A DNA stretch of 25,892 nt from TMED23 sp964643045 (GTDB taxonomy: Bacteria; Pseudomonadota; Alphaproteobacteria; Rhodospirillales; UBA2165). Under the pieces are notes generated by a model that saw only the letters and a list, made by a program, of their open reading frames with translations, did no database searches and was not told where the DNA came from. The stretch spans positions 1 through 25,892 of the forward strand of contig CAZXSC010000031.1 of the NCBI GenBank assembly GCA_964643045.1, in the 5' to 3' direction. Below, piece by piece: positions 1 to 8,921 of the stretch (position 1 is its first letter; each line of letters opens with the position of its first letter). The position numbers were made by a program, and so were the translations under genes.

Positions 1-73
1 AATATTATTTAGGGATGCTAAATGATTGTGGTTGCTTTAATAAAGTCGGGACTGTCTATCAGCAGAGATTATT

Positions 74-1627
74 ATGAAACTATCTAATTTAATTAAAAAT
101 AACGCCAAAGATCAAATAATTACACTATTTGCGGCTTTAGTTGTTTTAACAATGGCAAATGGTGTATTAGGACAAACACCCCCCCTCTCTGATAGGGCTA
201 AAGGACTTGATGCCAATAATAATGGCCTGATTGACCGAGATGAAGCGCGTGGACCACTTGCGGCTAATTTTGATGAAATGGATTGTGATAAAAACGGTGG
301 ACTTGATGGAGCGGAGATTCCTGCTTTTTTTCAAGGGAAAGGTTGTCCGAAGAAAGAGACTAAAACCGCTCAGAAAAAGTCGAAGTTTCCGCCTCTTTCA
401 GATCGAGCCAAAGCTGCCGATAAAAACAAAAATGGGCTGATCGAGAGAAGCGAGGCCGGTGGACCACTTGCGGCTAATTTTGATGAAATGGATTGTGACA
501 AAAACGGAGGACTTGATGGAGCTGAAATCCCAGCGTTTTTTCAAGGGAAAGGTTGCCCAGAAAAAAAATCGGGCGAAAAAAAGAAGAATCAAAAAGAAGT
601 TGTAAAAAAGAAGGGGGCTAAAAAGAGAGGAAGATCGGGTGGACGTCCGCCACAAGCTGTAAAATTGGAAGAGGTTAAACTCGAGACAACAAAGGAAACT
701 TATAAAGTTATTGGCCGAATCGCTGCCATGCAGAAGGGTCCTTTAGCTGCTCAAGTTCGAGGGGCAGTGAAAAGTATTAAAGTTAGTGTGGGTGATCGCG
801 TTGAAAAAAATACCGTAGTAGTTTCCCTAGATAAACGAGCTTTACAGGCAAGTAGAAGGAGAATATCGGCACAGGTATCGCGCTATAAAACAATGCTAGC
901 AAATGCTACAAGAGAACTCATGCGTATGAAAAAGTTATCGAGATCTGCAGCCTATTCAAGGGCGCGGTTCGAAGATCAAGAAGGAATGGTTGCTGAACGT
1001 AGGGCACAATACCAAGAATTCAAGGCGGCGCTTGAACAAGCTCAGATCGATATTCAGAATACAAGTATAAAGGCTCCCTACGATGGGATAGTCGTAGAAA
1101 AACATGTGGAAGTTGGTGGGTATGTAAATGTGGGAGCTAAAGTGCTAACTCTATCTAATGATAAGTCTGTTGAAGTTGAAGTGGATATCCCAAGTTATCG
1201 TTTAGACAATCTAGAATTGGGAACCAAAGCTAAGGTAATTACAGATTCTGGTAAGGACTATAATGCCACGGTCAGAGCCATTATTCCAAATGAGAATACG
1301 CGCACTAGAACACGCCCGATTAGATTAAATGCAGATTTTGGTGATGATGCTTTCAGATTTGCAGATAATCAAAGTGTGACAGTTGAATTGCCTTTGACCA
1401 GTGGAAATGAAGTTTTGACTGTTAATAAGGACGCTGTATTGCGCCGTGCCAACGGCAACATAGTTTTTGTAGTTATTGGAAATAATGCCAATATGAAAAG
1501 TGTGCAGCTTGGCCGAGGGATTGGCAATAAATATCAGGTGATAAATGGTTTGAAGGCTGGAGATATGGTCGTCGTTCGGGGTAATGAGCGCCTAGGTGCC
1601 GGCGGGCGTATTAGAATAGCCAAATAG
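74..1627 (+). CDS. RND efflux periplasmic adaptor (membrane fusion protein) with N-terminal EF-hand block
   Basis: 517 residues. Residues 1-33 look like a signal peptide (basic start, then IITLFAALVVLTM), so the protein should be periplasmic. Residues 36-92 and 106-162 are two copies of a module, each with two EF-hand loops (12-residue loops starting at D46, D70, D116 and D140; positions 1, 3, 5, 9 and 12 are D/N/E as in calcium loops). Each copy also has two Cys (71/91 and 141/161). A Lys-rich linker follows (about 163-190). From about residue 195 on it is a normal adaptor: split lipoyl domain (about 222-258 and 335-375, with IKAPYDGIVVEKHVEVG), helical hairpin between (about 258-330), beta-barrel and membrane-proximal domain to the end. 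It lies 14 bp before the permease gene, so the pair should form an efflux operon. The outer-membrane channel gene is not in the window. The substrate is unknown. The start has only a weak ribosome site (AGAG). The adaptor call is secure; calcium binding is inferred from the motif. Confidence 0.9.
   Translation: MKLSNLIKNNAKDQIITLFAALVVLTMANGVLGQTPPLSDRAKGLDANNNGLIDRDEARGPLAANFDEMDCDKNGGLDGAEIPAFFQGKGCPKKETKTAQKKSKFPPLSDRAKAADKNKNGLIERSEAGGPLAANFDEMDCDKNGGLDGAEIPAFFQGKGCPEKKSGEKKKNQKEVVKKKGAKKRGRSGGRPPQAVKLEEVKLETTKETYKVIGRIAAMQKGPLAAQVRGAVKSIKVSVGDRVEKNTVVVSLDKRALQASRRRISAQVSRYKTMLANATRELMRMKKLSRSAAYSRARFEDQEGMVAERRAQYQEFKAALEQAQIDIQNTSIKAPYDGIVVEKHVEVGGYVNVGAKVLTLSNDKSVEVEVDIPSYRLDNLELGTKAKVITDSGKDYNATVRAIIPNENTRTRTRPIRLNADFGDDAFRFADNQSVTVELPLTSGNEVLTVNKDAVLRRANGNIVFVVIGNNANMKSVQLGRGIGNKYQVINGLKAGDMVVVRGNERLGAGGRIRIAK
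179..559 (+). repeat. In-frame 210-bp tandem duplication encoding paired EF-hands
   Basis: Bases 179-349 and 389-559 code for the same 57-residue module at a 210-bp offset. The block from about 250 to 347 is nearly identical at the DNA level to 460-557; the few differences are mostly third-position or synonymous (for example GATAAAAACGGTGG against GACAAAAACGGAGG). Such DNA identity in a calcium-loop module implies a recent duplication or ongoing gene conversion. A C7 run lies at the start of the first copy (179-185). Confidence 0.9.
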
Positions 1628-1641
1628 GTGATTATTATAAA

Positions 1642-4600
1642 ATGAACATTATACAGCTTTCTATTCAGAGACCAACGGCGGTCGTTGCAGTAGTATTAAT
1701 GATTGTCTTGTTTGGTTGGGTTTCGCTCACTCAAATACCGATCCAAATGGCTCCCGATGTACGCCAGCCAGTGATAATAATCAAAACGCAATGGAGAGGA
1801 GCGTCGCCAGCTGAAGTTGAGCGGGAGATAGTATCGAAGCAGGAAGAAGAGCTTAAAGGCATTGAGGGCGTAAAAAAAATACTGGGTGAAGCAAAAACAA
1901 ACCAGGGTGTTGTGACCTTATATTTTTCACCAGGAATGGACTTTAACCGTACTCTTCTTCTTACGGCCAACCGCCTTGATCGTGTGACGGGTTATCCCGA
2001 AGAAGCCGATGAGCCAGAAATAAGTACTTCTGGTACTGAAGATAATGCATTCGCATGGTTTTTCATGAAAAGAATAAAAGGCAATGAGCGTCCTATAAGT
2101 ACGTATGGTGATTTCTTGAGAGACGTCGTGCAGGATCGTTTTGAGAGTATCCCGGGTGTTGCGGGTGTCAATTTATTTGGTGAGAATGAGCGGGAAGTTC
2201 AAATTATTGTGGATCCCGAGAAGCTGGCTTTGTATCGGATGACCATTACGGAAGTTGTCCAGAAACTCCGAGCTGAAAATTCCTCTGTGACTGGCGGAGA
2301 AATTAACGAAGGGAAACGCCGCTATGTGGTGCGGACAGAAGGTGAGCTAACAAAACTCGAACAAATAAATAGTGTTCTTTTACGAAGTGAATCAAAAAAC
2401 GGCGTTGGTGCGAGTTTAGGAAGAGTTACACTGGCTGATATTGCGCAAATCCAGGTGGCTTATAAAGATGCCTTTGGGCGAGCACGGTTTCGCGGCGAGC
2501 GATCTTTAGGTTTTAATATGACACGCGCACAGGGTGCAAATGTTTTAGAAACCATGAAAGAAGTTAGGGCGATGGCGAAGTATCTTTCTGATGGTCCGAT
2601 CAAAAATGCTGGTCTCGAACTATACCAAGTATATGACGAAACCGTATATATTAACTCGTCGATCAGTCTGGTAATTCAGAACATTTATTTTGGTGGTGCC
2701 TTGGCTGTTATTATTCTGCTCTTGTTTTTAAGATCATGGCGCCCAACTGTGGTCATCAGTGCAGCAATTCCCGTCTCAGTTATTGGAACCTTTGTAGCTA
2801 TGGCGATTCTGGGGCGATCCCTTAATGTTGTAAGTCTGGCAGGTATAGCATTTGCAGTTGGAATGGTTGTTGATGCTGCAATAGTCGTTCTTGAAAATAT
2901 TTTTCGACTGCGTCAGCAGGGCATGAGTGCGGCCGAAGCTGCATATAAGGGCACTTCGCAGGTTTGGCCAGCGGTTTTAGTTTCTTCACTGACGACTGTT
3001 ATGGTATTTATCCCTATTTTGTATATGGATTTGGAAGCCGGCCAATTATTCCGTGATATTGGGGTGGCTATTTCTGTTTCCGTTATCCTTTCTCTATTTG
3101 TTTCAATTACGCTTATTCCTGGCCTTTCAAATAAGATGTTTGACAATGAAAAATTTTCAGACGGATCAATGTTGCGTTTACCTTTTGTTGATACCTTTGC
3201 AAGCGCTTTCGTAAATTTTTGGGTTGGCTTCGCAGACTATGTCGTCCGTAAGAAAATTCAGGCCCTTGGTGTTGTTTGTGTGGTGACTATTAGTGCAGGT
3301 CTATTTGCTTGGGTTGCGATGCCAAAGCTTGATTATTTACCAACCGGCAATCGTAATCTGGTCATCGGTTTTGTACAGCCACCATCGGGTTACAATCTTG
3401 ATACGATGGAAAAAATAATGGAGCGAGTGCAGGAGAAGACCCGTAAATATTGGACTGATGTCTACGGAAAGTCTTCAAAGGCTGTAAAAAAGGTGGCTGC
3501 GGATGTAGAAAAGCAGATAGACCGCTTCTTTTTTGTGGCGTTAAGAGGACGGGCTTTCATTGCCAGTACGCACATCGATGATGGAAAGGCCGGTAACCTC
3601 ATACCAATACTTCAAACACCAGCTCGCGCAGAGCCGGGTACGTTAGCATTCGTGTTTCAACCTTCTCTTTGGGGGCGGTCTATAGGGTCGGGGCGTGGTA
3701 TTAATGTTGATGTCCTAGGACCGGACCTAGGACAAAATTACAAGATCGCGCAGACAATTTTTTTCAGGTTATTAGGTAAATTTCCTCCTCGCGAAGGTAA
3801 TAGGATACGGCCTAGGCCAGGTCTTTCATTGGGAGAGCCTGAAATCCGGGTAATTCCAAACCGATTAAAGTTGGCAGATAATGGCGTGACGTCATTTGAA
3901 TTGGGTCAGACGCTGGATGTTTTTAATGACGGTGTCCGTGTTGCTGAAGTTACATATGAAGGAAAGCGCTTAGACCTTACCTTAAAAGGTAAAAACCTGG
4001 AAAGTGAGACTACACAGGCAATTTACGGCATGCCGATAGTAACGCGAGATGGGCGCATTTTGCCAATTGAAAGTCTAAGTGATATTGAGATCACAAATGG
4101 CCCAACTCAAATTCGACGTATCAATAGATTTAGAACGGTGACGTTACAGGTTGGTCCACGTGATAATATCCCACTGGAGGCAGCTATTGATAAAATTCGC
4201 GAGCAAGTCGTAGGGCCAATGATCAAAAGAGGACTACCGGATGGGGTAAGAATTCAAATCTCCGGTAGTGCGGATAAATTGCAAGAAACGTGGGACGAAA
4301 TAGTTTTTGATATACTTCTCTCGATTGTCATTGTTTATCTGGTAATGGCAATATTATTTGAAAGTTTTGTATACCCTTTAATTGTAATGTTATCAGTTCC
4401 GGTTGCGGCGGCAGGCGGCTTAATGGGGCTGGCAATTCTTAATATTTTTATTGATCAATCGTTAGACATGTTAACTATGATGGGATTTATTATTTTAATC
4501 GGTATTGTGGTTAACAATGCAATATTATTGGTGCACCAAACTTTATATCATATTCGGGTTGAAAATATGGCTGCAGGGGAAGCGATTCAAGAGGCGACAC

Positions 4601-4821
4601 GTAATAGGGTTCGGCCAATTTTTATGTCCACATTGACTTCGATTTTCGGCATGTTGCCGTTGGTGTTATTTCCCGGTTCTGGCTCTGAGCTTTATCGAGG
4701 TTTAGGCTCTGTGGTATTAGGAGGATTGTCTCTATCTGCTGTACTTACACTGGCGTTAGTTCCACCTATAATGTCCTTTTCCTTAGGTTTGTTAGAGCAA
4801 AAAAAGCCCATTGATCACTGA
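1642..4821 (+). CDS. RND efflux permease subunit (AcrB/HAE superfamily)
   Basis: 1059 residues, the usual length for an inner-membrane RND drug/proton antiporter. It shows the family layout: TM1 at about 11-30, a large periplasmic loop with the porter start (IQMAPDVRQPVIIIKTQWRGASPAEVE), TM2-6 at about 343-500, a second periplasmic loop, and the C-terminal TM block at about 880-1050. TM4 has GMVVDAAIVVLENIFR with one acidic residue, D411, where AcrB has a DD pair. TM10 has GIVVNNAILLV (954-964), so the AcrB relay Lys is Asn here, as in several other HAE clades. A Lys/Glu-rich insert lies around residues 605-630 in the second periplasmic region. It is translated 14 bp after the adaptor and is its expected partner. 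The substrate cannot be told from sequence. Confidence 0.93.
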   Translation: MNIIQLSIQRPTAVVAVVLMIVLFGWVSLTQIPIQMAPDVRQPVIIIKTQWRGASPAEVEREIVSKQEEELKGIEGVKKILGEAKTNQGVVTLYFSPGMDFNRTLLLTANRLDRVTGYPEEADEPEISTSGTEDNAFAWFFMKRIKGNERPISTYGDFLRDVVQDRFESIPGVAGVNLFGENEREVQIIVDPEKLALYRMTITEVVQKLRAENSSVTGGEINEGKRRYVVRTEGELTKLEQINSVLLRSESKNGVGASLGRVTLADIAQIQVAYKDAFGRARFRGERSLGFNMTRAQGANVLETMKEVRAMAKYLSDGPIKNAGLELYQVYDETVYINSSISLVIQNIYFGGALAVIILLLFLRSWRPTVVISAAIPVSVIGTFVAMAILGRSLNVVSLAGIAFAVGMVVDAAIVVLENIFRLRQQGMSAAEAAYKGTSQVWPAVLVSSLTTVMVFIPILYMDLEAGQLFRDIGVAISVSVILSLFVSITLIPGLSNKMFDNEKFSDGSMLRLPFVDTFASAFVNFWVGFADYVVRKKIQALGVVCVVTISAGLFAWVAMPKLDYLPTGNRNLVIGFVQPPSGYNLDTMEKIMERVQEKTRKYWTDVYGKSSKAVKKVAADVEKQIDRFFFVALRGRAFIASTHIDDGKAGNLIPILQTPARAEPGTLAFVFQPSLWGRSIGSGRGINVDVLGPDLGQNYKIAQTIFFRLLGKFPPREGNRIRPRPGLSLGEPEIRVIPNRLKLADNGVTSFELGQTLDVFNDGVRVAEVTYEGKRLDLTLKGKNLESETTQAIYGMPIVTRDGRILPIESLSDIEITNGPTQIRRINRFRTVTLQVGPRDNIPLEAAIDKIREQVVGPMIKRGLPDGVRIQISGSADKLQETWDEIVFDILLSIVIVYLVMAILFESFVYPLIVMLSVPVAAAGGLMGLAILNIFIDQSLDMLTMMGFIILIGIVVNNAILLVHQTLYHIRVENMAAGEAIQEATRNRVRPIFMSTLTSIFGMLPLVLFPGSGSELYRGLGSVVLGGLSLSAVLTLALVPPIMSFSLGLLEQKKPIDH

Positions 4822-4876
4822 TCTGGCCAATTTTTTTTGTTATCATATATCGTTATCATTTGATTCGAAAAATGGC

Positions 4877-4905
4877 TTGCAAGAACAATAATTCAGTCGT
4901 ATACC
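4877..4905 (+). promoter_or_regulatory. Candidate promoter for tkt-fba-rpe
   Basis: TTGCAA (4877-4882), a 17-base spacer and TATACC (4900-4905) make a passable sigma-70-type pair in the 279-base gap before tkt. The rest of this gap (4822-5100) shows nothing clear; a T8 run just after the permease stop lacks a convincing hairpin. Pattern match only. Confidence 0.3.
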
Positions 4906-5100
4906 GCCAGCTTATAAATAGGAAATATTTCCCGGATTTCAGCAGTGTTTTCGCTTTTACAAGCAGTAGATTTTTCTAGATTCGACGTGGTCCTTTAAGC
5001 ATGATAGATAAAGTTTAAATTAGATATTTATTGCGTCCCTTGGCAGTGTTTTTTCGCTGTCTAATGAAGCTCTCTTAATTTGCGTTGGAGCAAAAAATAT

Positions 5101-7107
5101 ATGTCACCTGACGAAGCTGTATTAAATTCATCTTCTACGTCTAACGCTTCTCATCAAGACATGGCCAATGCGATTCGATTTTTATCTGCGGATGCTGTGC
5201 AACGTGCCAACAGTGGTCACCCGGGCATGCCAATGGGGATGGCAGATGTCGCCACCGTATTGTTCAGTCGGTTTCTAAAGTTTGATACGAATAATCCTCA
5301 ATGGCCGGATCGTGATCGCTTTGTGCTATCTGCTGGTCATGGTTCAATGTTGCTCTATTCTTTACTTCATCTAACTGGTTATGAGGACATGCCTTTAGAT
5401 GAGTTAAAAAATTTTCGCCAATTGGGATCTAAAACGGCGGGACATCCTGAATTCGGGCATGCCAGTGGAATTGAATGCACGACGGGGCCATTAGGCCAAG
5501 GTTTGACTATGGCTGTTGGGATGGCGTTGGGCGAACGCTTGATGAACGCGCGATTTGGTGACGAGATTGTTGACCATTATACTTATGTAATTGCCGGAGA
5601 TGGTTGCTTAATGGAAGGCATTAGCCAGGAAGCTATCTCAATGGCAGGATATTTTAAATTGTCGAAGCTCATTGTTTTTTTTGATGATAATTCTATTACC
5701 ATTGATGGCAGCACTGAGATTACAGTTACTGACGATAATTTAGCGCGTTTTAAAGCATCCGGTTGGGATGTTGCCACTGTCGATGGCCATGACCCTGCTT
5801 CCGTCATGGCAGCAATTACCCAGGCAAAAGATACTGCTATGCCATCGATGATTGCTTGCAAGACGATTATTGGGAAGGGATCACCTTCCAAAGAGGGAAG
5901 CTCGGCAACCCATGGTGCTCCATTGGGCGATGATGAAATATCAGCCGCTCGTAAAAATATGGGCTGGCCTCATGCCCCATTTGAAATCCCAAGAGAAATC
6001 TCCAAAAGTTGGCGATCTGTGGGAACTAGAAATTCTGCTGAATGCAAAGTTTGGGCTGACAGATTAAGTGCTAGTGGCCGGCAAGCCGAGTTTGAATCTA
6101 TTATATCAGGGAAGTTACCTGAAAACCTTGCCGATGTTATTAATGCTTATAAAGAAAATGTGTCGAAAGAAGCTGGTAAAACTGCAACACGGCAGGCCTC
6201 GGGGGCTGTTTTAGAAATTCTTAATTCTCTAATTCCGCAATTAATTGGTGGTTCGGCAGATCTAACGGGTTCTGTGAATACTAAAACTAAAGATGCCACG
6301 GTTATTTGTTCTCCGACTTATACCGGCAACTATCTCCATTATGGAGTTCGTGAATTTGGTATGGCCGCTGTGATGAATGGCCTTGCCTTACATGGAGGAA
6401 TTATACCTTACGGTGGAACTTTCCTGGTATTTGCAGATTATTTAAAAGCAGCGTTACGGTTGTCAGCATTGATGGATCAACGTGTTGTCTATGTCCTTAC
6501 TCATGATTCCATCGGTTTGGGTGAAGATGGACCAACGCATCAGCCTGTTGAAACCTTAGCCTCTCTTCGGGCTATTCCAAACTTGAATGTATTCCGGCCT
6601 GCTGATGCGATAGAGACGATTGAATGTTGGCAATTATCCCTTGAAAGTGTTACTCGGCCTTCAGTTATTGTATTAACTCGTCAGGGATTACCCGCTGTTC
6701 GTTTAAATCATACAAATGAAAATCTATCGGCTAATGGTGGCTATGTCATAGCCGACAGTAATGGTAAGCGTCAGGCAACGATTTTAGCGACCGGATCAGA
6801 AGTCGAAATAGCTTTGGATGCGAGAGAGATCCTCCAAGTTGACGGAGTGCCGACAGCTGTCATATCAATGCCATGCTGGAATCTTTTTGATCAGCAAAAT
6901 AAATCGTATAAAAAGAAAGTACTAGGTTCTGGTGTGCGTGTTGCTGTTGAAGCGGCAGTTCAAATGGGATGGGATAAATATATTGGCGTAAACGGTGGTT
7001 TTATTGGAATGTCTAATTTTGGCGCATCGGCACCAGCTAATGAACTTTACAAACATTTTGGTATTACATCTAAGGCTGTGGTGAATGCGGTGAAGGAGCG
7101 TTTATAA
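5101..7107 (+). CDS. tkt: Transketolase
   Basis: 668 residues, a normal bacterial transketolase. It moves two-carbon ketol units between sugar phosphates using thiamine diphosphate and Mg2+ in the cytosol. The N-terminal TPP domain has HPGMPMGMADVATVLF and the GDG motif (166-168) ending in DDN. The middle domain has YGVREFG with the catalytic Glu at 418, and GLGEDGPTHQP with His480. The C-terminal domain has the usual ATGSEVE. The frame is open upstream to a TTG at 5080, but GGAG at 5087-5090 sits 10 bases before the ATG at 5101, which I take as the start. It is first in a co-directional set with fba and rpe, joining the non-oxidative pentose phosphate route to triose-phosphate metabolism. 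No prk or RuBisCO gene is nearby, so a Calvin-cycle role is not supported. Confidence 0.95.
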   Translation: MSPDEAVLNSSSTSNASHQDMANAIRFLSADAVQRANSGHPGMPMGMADVATVLFSRFLKFDTNNPQWPDRDRFVLSAGHGSMLLYSLLHLTGYEDMPLDELKNFRQLGSKTAGHPEFGHASGIECTTGPLGQGLTMAVGMALGERLMNARFGDEIVDHYTYVIAGDGCLMEGISQEAISMAGYFKLSKLIVFFDDNSITIDGSTEITVTDDNLARFKASGWDVATVDGHDPASVMAAITQAKDTAMPSMIACKTIIGKGSPSKEGSSATHGAPLGDDEISAARKNMGWPHAPFEIPREISKSWRSVGTRNSAECKVWADRLSASGRQAEFESIISGKLPENLADVINAYKENVSKEAGKTATRQASGAVLEILNSLIPQLIGGSADLTGSVNTKTKDATVICSPTYTGNYLHYGVREFGMAAVMNGLALHGGIIPYGGTFLVFADYLKAALRLSALMDQRVVYVLTHDSIGLGEDGPTHQPVETLASLRAIPNLNVFRPADAIETIECWQLSLESVTRPSVIVLTRQGLPAVRLNHTNENLSANGGYVIADSNGKRQATILATGSEVEIALDAREILQVDGVPTAVISMPCWNLFDQQNKSYKKKVLGSGVRVAVEAAVQMGWDKYIGVNGGFIGMSNFGASAPANELYKHFGITSKAVVNAVKERL

Positions 7108-7150
7108 AGGGTACGCTTGATCATTACAGGTTAAAATGGAGGACTTTAAA

Positions 7151-8164
7151 ATGGATTTGAACAAGTTGGCATCTGTAGCAGAATCTATGGTGGCAGATAA
7201 CAAAGGGCTATTGGCTGCAGACGAAAGTACCGGTACAATTACAAGGCGATTTGATTCAATTGAAGTTGAGTCAACGGAAGAAAATCGTCGGGATTATCGA
7301 GAATTACTGTTTCGTGCTGAGGGTATTGGAAAATTTATAAGCGGTGTCATCTTATACGACGAAACAATTAGGCAACTGGCAGCAGATGGCACACGTCTGG
7401 TAGAGCTAATGGAAAAAGAAGGCGTGTTTCCTGGGATAAAAGTAGATACAGGTGCCAAACCATTAGCGGGTTCGAGGGACGAAACGATAACAGAAGGGCT
7501 CGACGGTCTTACAGACCGGGTATCGGAATACGTGGACCTGGGAGCAAAGTTTGCCAAATGGCGGGCTGTCATTAAGATTGGCGATGAAATTCCTTCAGGA
7601 CACGCTATTCACACAAATGCCCATGCATTGGCACGTTATGCTAAAATTTGCCAAGAAGGTGGCTTGGTTCCGATCGTCGAACCCGAAGTGTTAATGGATG
7701 GGGATCATGATCTGGATGTCTGCCAGTTGGTTACAGAGGAAACATTGCATAGTGTTTTTAGTGAACTTTATGCGCAAGAAGTTGCCCTTGAAGGCTTAAT
7801 TTTAAAACCGAATATGGTTATTTCTGGATTGGATGCTAAAAAGCGTGCTGGTCCAGAAGAGGTTGCAGCAGAGACAGTCGTAACATTGTTACGGTGTGTT
7901 CCTGCAGCAGTTCCAGGTATTATGTTTCTTTCTGGAGGACAAAGTGAAGTCGATGCGACAGTACATCTAAACTTGATGAATGCAAATCATCAGAATATTC
8001 CATGGAAGTTGAGTTATTCATATGGCCGTGCTTTACAAGCTAGCGCATTAAAAGCGTGGTTCGGTAAAGCTGAGAATATCAAATTGGCACAAGATAAACT
8101 TTTGACACGCGCTTCCTTAAATAGTGCGGCCTGTGCTGCCAAATATAAAGGTGAAGCTGCCTAA
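7151..8164 (+). CDS. fba: Fructose-bisphosphate aldolase, class I
   Basis: 337 residues. Cleaves fructose 1,6-bisphosphate to glyceraldehyde 3-phosphate and dihydroxyacetone phosphate through a Lys Schiff base, without metal. Class I marks are the start LAADESTGTI, GLILKPNMV with the Schiff-base Lys at 219, FLSGGQSE, and WKLSYSYGRALQASALKAW near the end. Two in-frame ATGs exist (7136 and 7151). A strong GGAGG (7138-7142) lies 8 bases before the second, which also matches the usual N-terminus, so 7151 is the start. It lies 43 bases after tkt and 17 before rpe, in the same operon. Animal-like class I aldolases are common in alphaproteobacteria; there is no sign of recent transfer. Confidence 0.95.
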   Translation: MDLNKLASVAESMVADNKGLLAADESTGTITRRFDSIEVESTEENRRDYRELLFRAEGIGKFISGVILYDETIRQLAADGTRLVELMEKEGVFPGIKVDTGAKPLAGSRDETITEGLDGLTDRVSEYVDLGAKFAKWRAVIKIGDEIPSGHAIHTNAHALARYAKICQEGGLVPIVEPEVLMDGDHDLDVCQLVTEETLHSVFSELYAQEVALEGLILKPNMVISGLDAKKRAGPEEVAAETVVTLLRCVPAAVPGIMFLSGGQSEVDATVHLNLMNANHQNIPWKLSYSYGRALQASALKAWFGKAENIKLAQDKLLTRASLNSAACAAKYKGEAA

Positions 8165-8181
8165 ATAATGCGGAATGTAAA

Positions 8182-8835
8182 ATGGGAAAAATAAGGATTG
8201 CTCCTTCAATACTTTCAGCAGATTTTGCAAGATTGGGTGAAGAGGTGAAGGCCGTCGATAAGGCTGGAGCAGATTATATTCACATTGATGTAATGGACGG
8301 ACATTTTGTGCCTAATTTAACGTTTGGGCCACCAGTCATTCGGGCGATTCGTCCTTGTACGCAAAAGCCTTTTGATGTTCATCTCATGATCAGTCCGGTT
8401 GCAGAGTTTATTCCTGACTATGCAGAGGCAGGAGCTGATATAATAACGGTTCATGTAGAAGCTGATATACATCTTCATCGAAGTATTGAATTAATTCGTA
8501 GTCTTGGAAAAAAAGCGGGTGTTTCGCTGAACCCTTCGACGAATGAAAGTATGTTGAAAAATCTGCTGGATGATATAGACCTTATTCTGGTGATGTCAGT
8601 TAATCCAGGCTTTAGTGGTCAGTCATTTATAACTTCTCAGCTTAAGAAAATTACCCGTATTCGAAAGATGATAGGAGATCGTGCAGTAGAACTCATGGTC
8701 GACGGTGGCATTAAACCAACTAATATTGGTGCGGCAGTCAAGGCTGGCGCTGTTTCTTTTGTCGCTGGCAGTTCGGTTTTTAGTGGTAACGATTATGTTG
8801 CCAACATTAAATCGCTGCGTGATGCTGCCAAGTAG
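8182..8835 (+). CDS. rpe: Ribulose-phosphate 3-epimerase
   Basis: 217 residues, full length. Interconverts ribulose 5-phosphate and xylulose 5-phosphate in the cytosol. It is a TIM barrel with the family sites HIDVMDGHFVPN (His34, Asp36), DVHLM (His67), VMSVNPGFSGQSF and VDGGI (Asp174). Asp36 and Asp174 are the expected acid/base pair, and the His residues with them hold the metal. The ATG at 8182 follows a modest GGA. As third gene of tkt-fba-rpe it supplies xylulose 5-phosphate for transketolase, which makes good metabolic sense. Confidence 0.95.
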   Translation: MGKIRIAPSILSADFARLGEEVKAVDKAGADYIHIDVMDGHFVPNLTFGPPVIRAIRPCTQKPFDVHLMISPVAEFIPDYAEAGADIITVHVEADIHLHRSIELIRSLGKKAGVSLNPSTNESMLKNLLDDIDLILVMSVNPGFSGQSFITSQLKKITRIRKMIGDRAVELMVDGGIKPTNIGAAVKAGAVSFVAGSSVFSGNDYVANIKSLRDAAK

Positions 8836-8921
8836 AGTTACGTTATGAGTAGGTTGTTTGTGTAAGAAATTTTTGATATGTCCTGGCCCAATATAAGGTT
8901 TATGCCTTCAGGTTTATTTTA

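Noticed and set aside
4801..4840. Intrinsic terminator after the RND permease (T8 at about 4831-4838).
   Set aside because: Only a three-base GCC/GGC pairing can be made before the T run; not a credible stem.
5080..8835. A Calvin-cycle cluster (transketolase, aldolase, epimerase).
   Set aside because: No phosphoribulokinase, RuBisCO or cbbR in the window; the three enzymes are equally explained by the pentose phosphate pathway and glycolysis.
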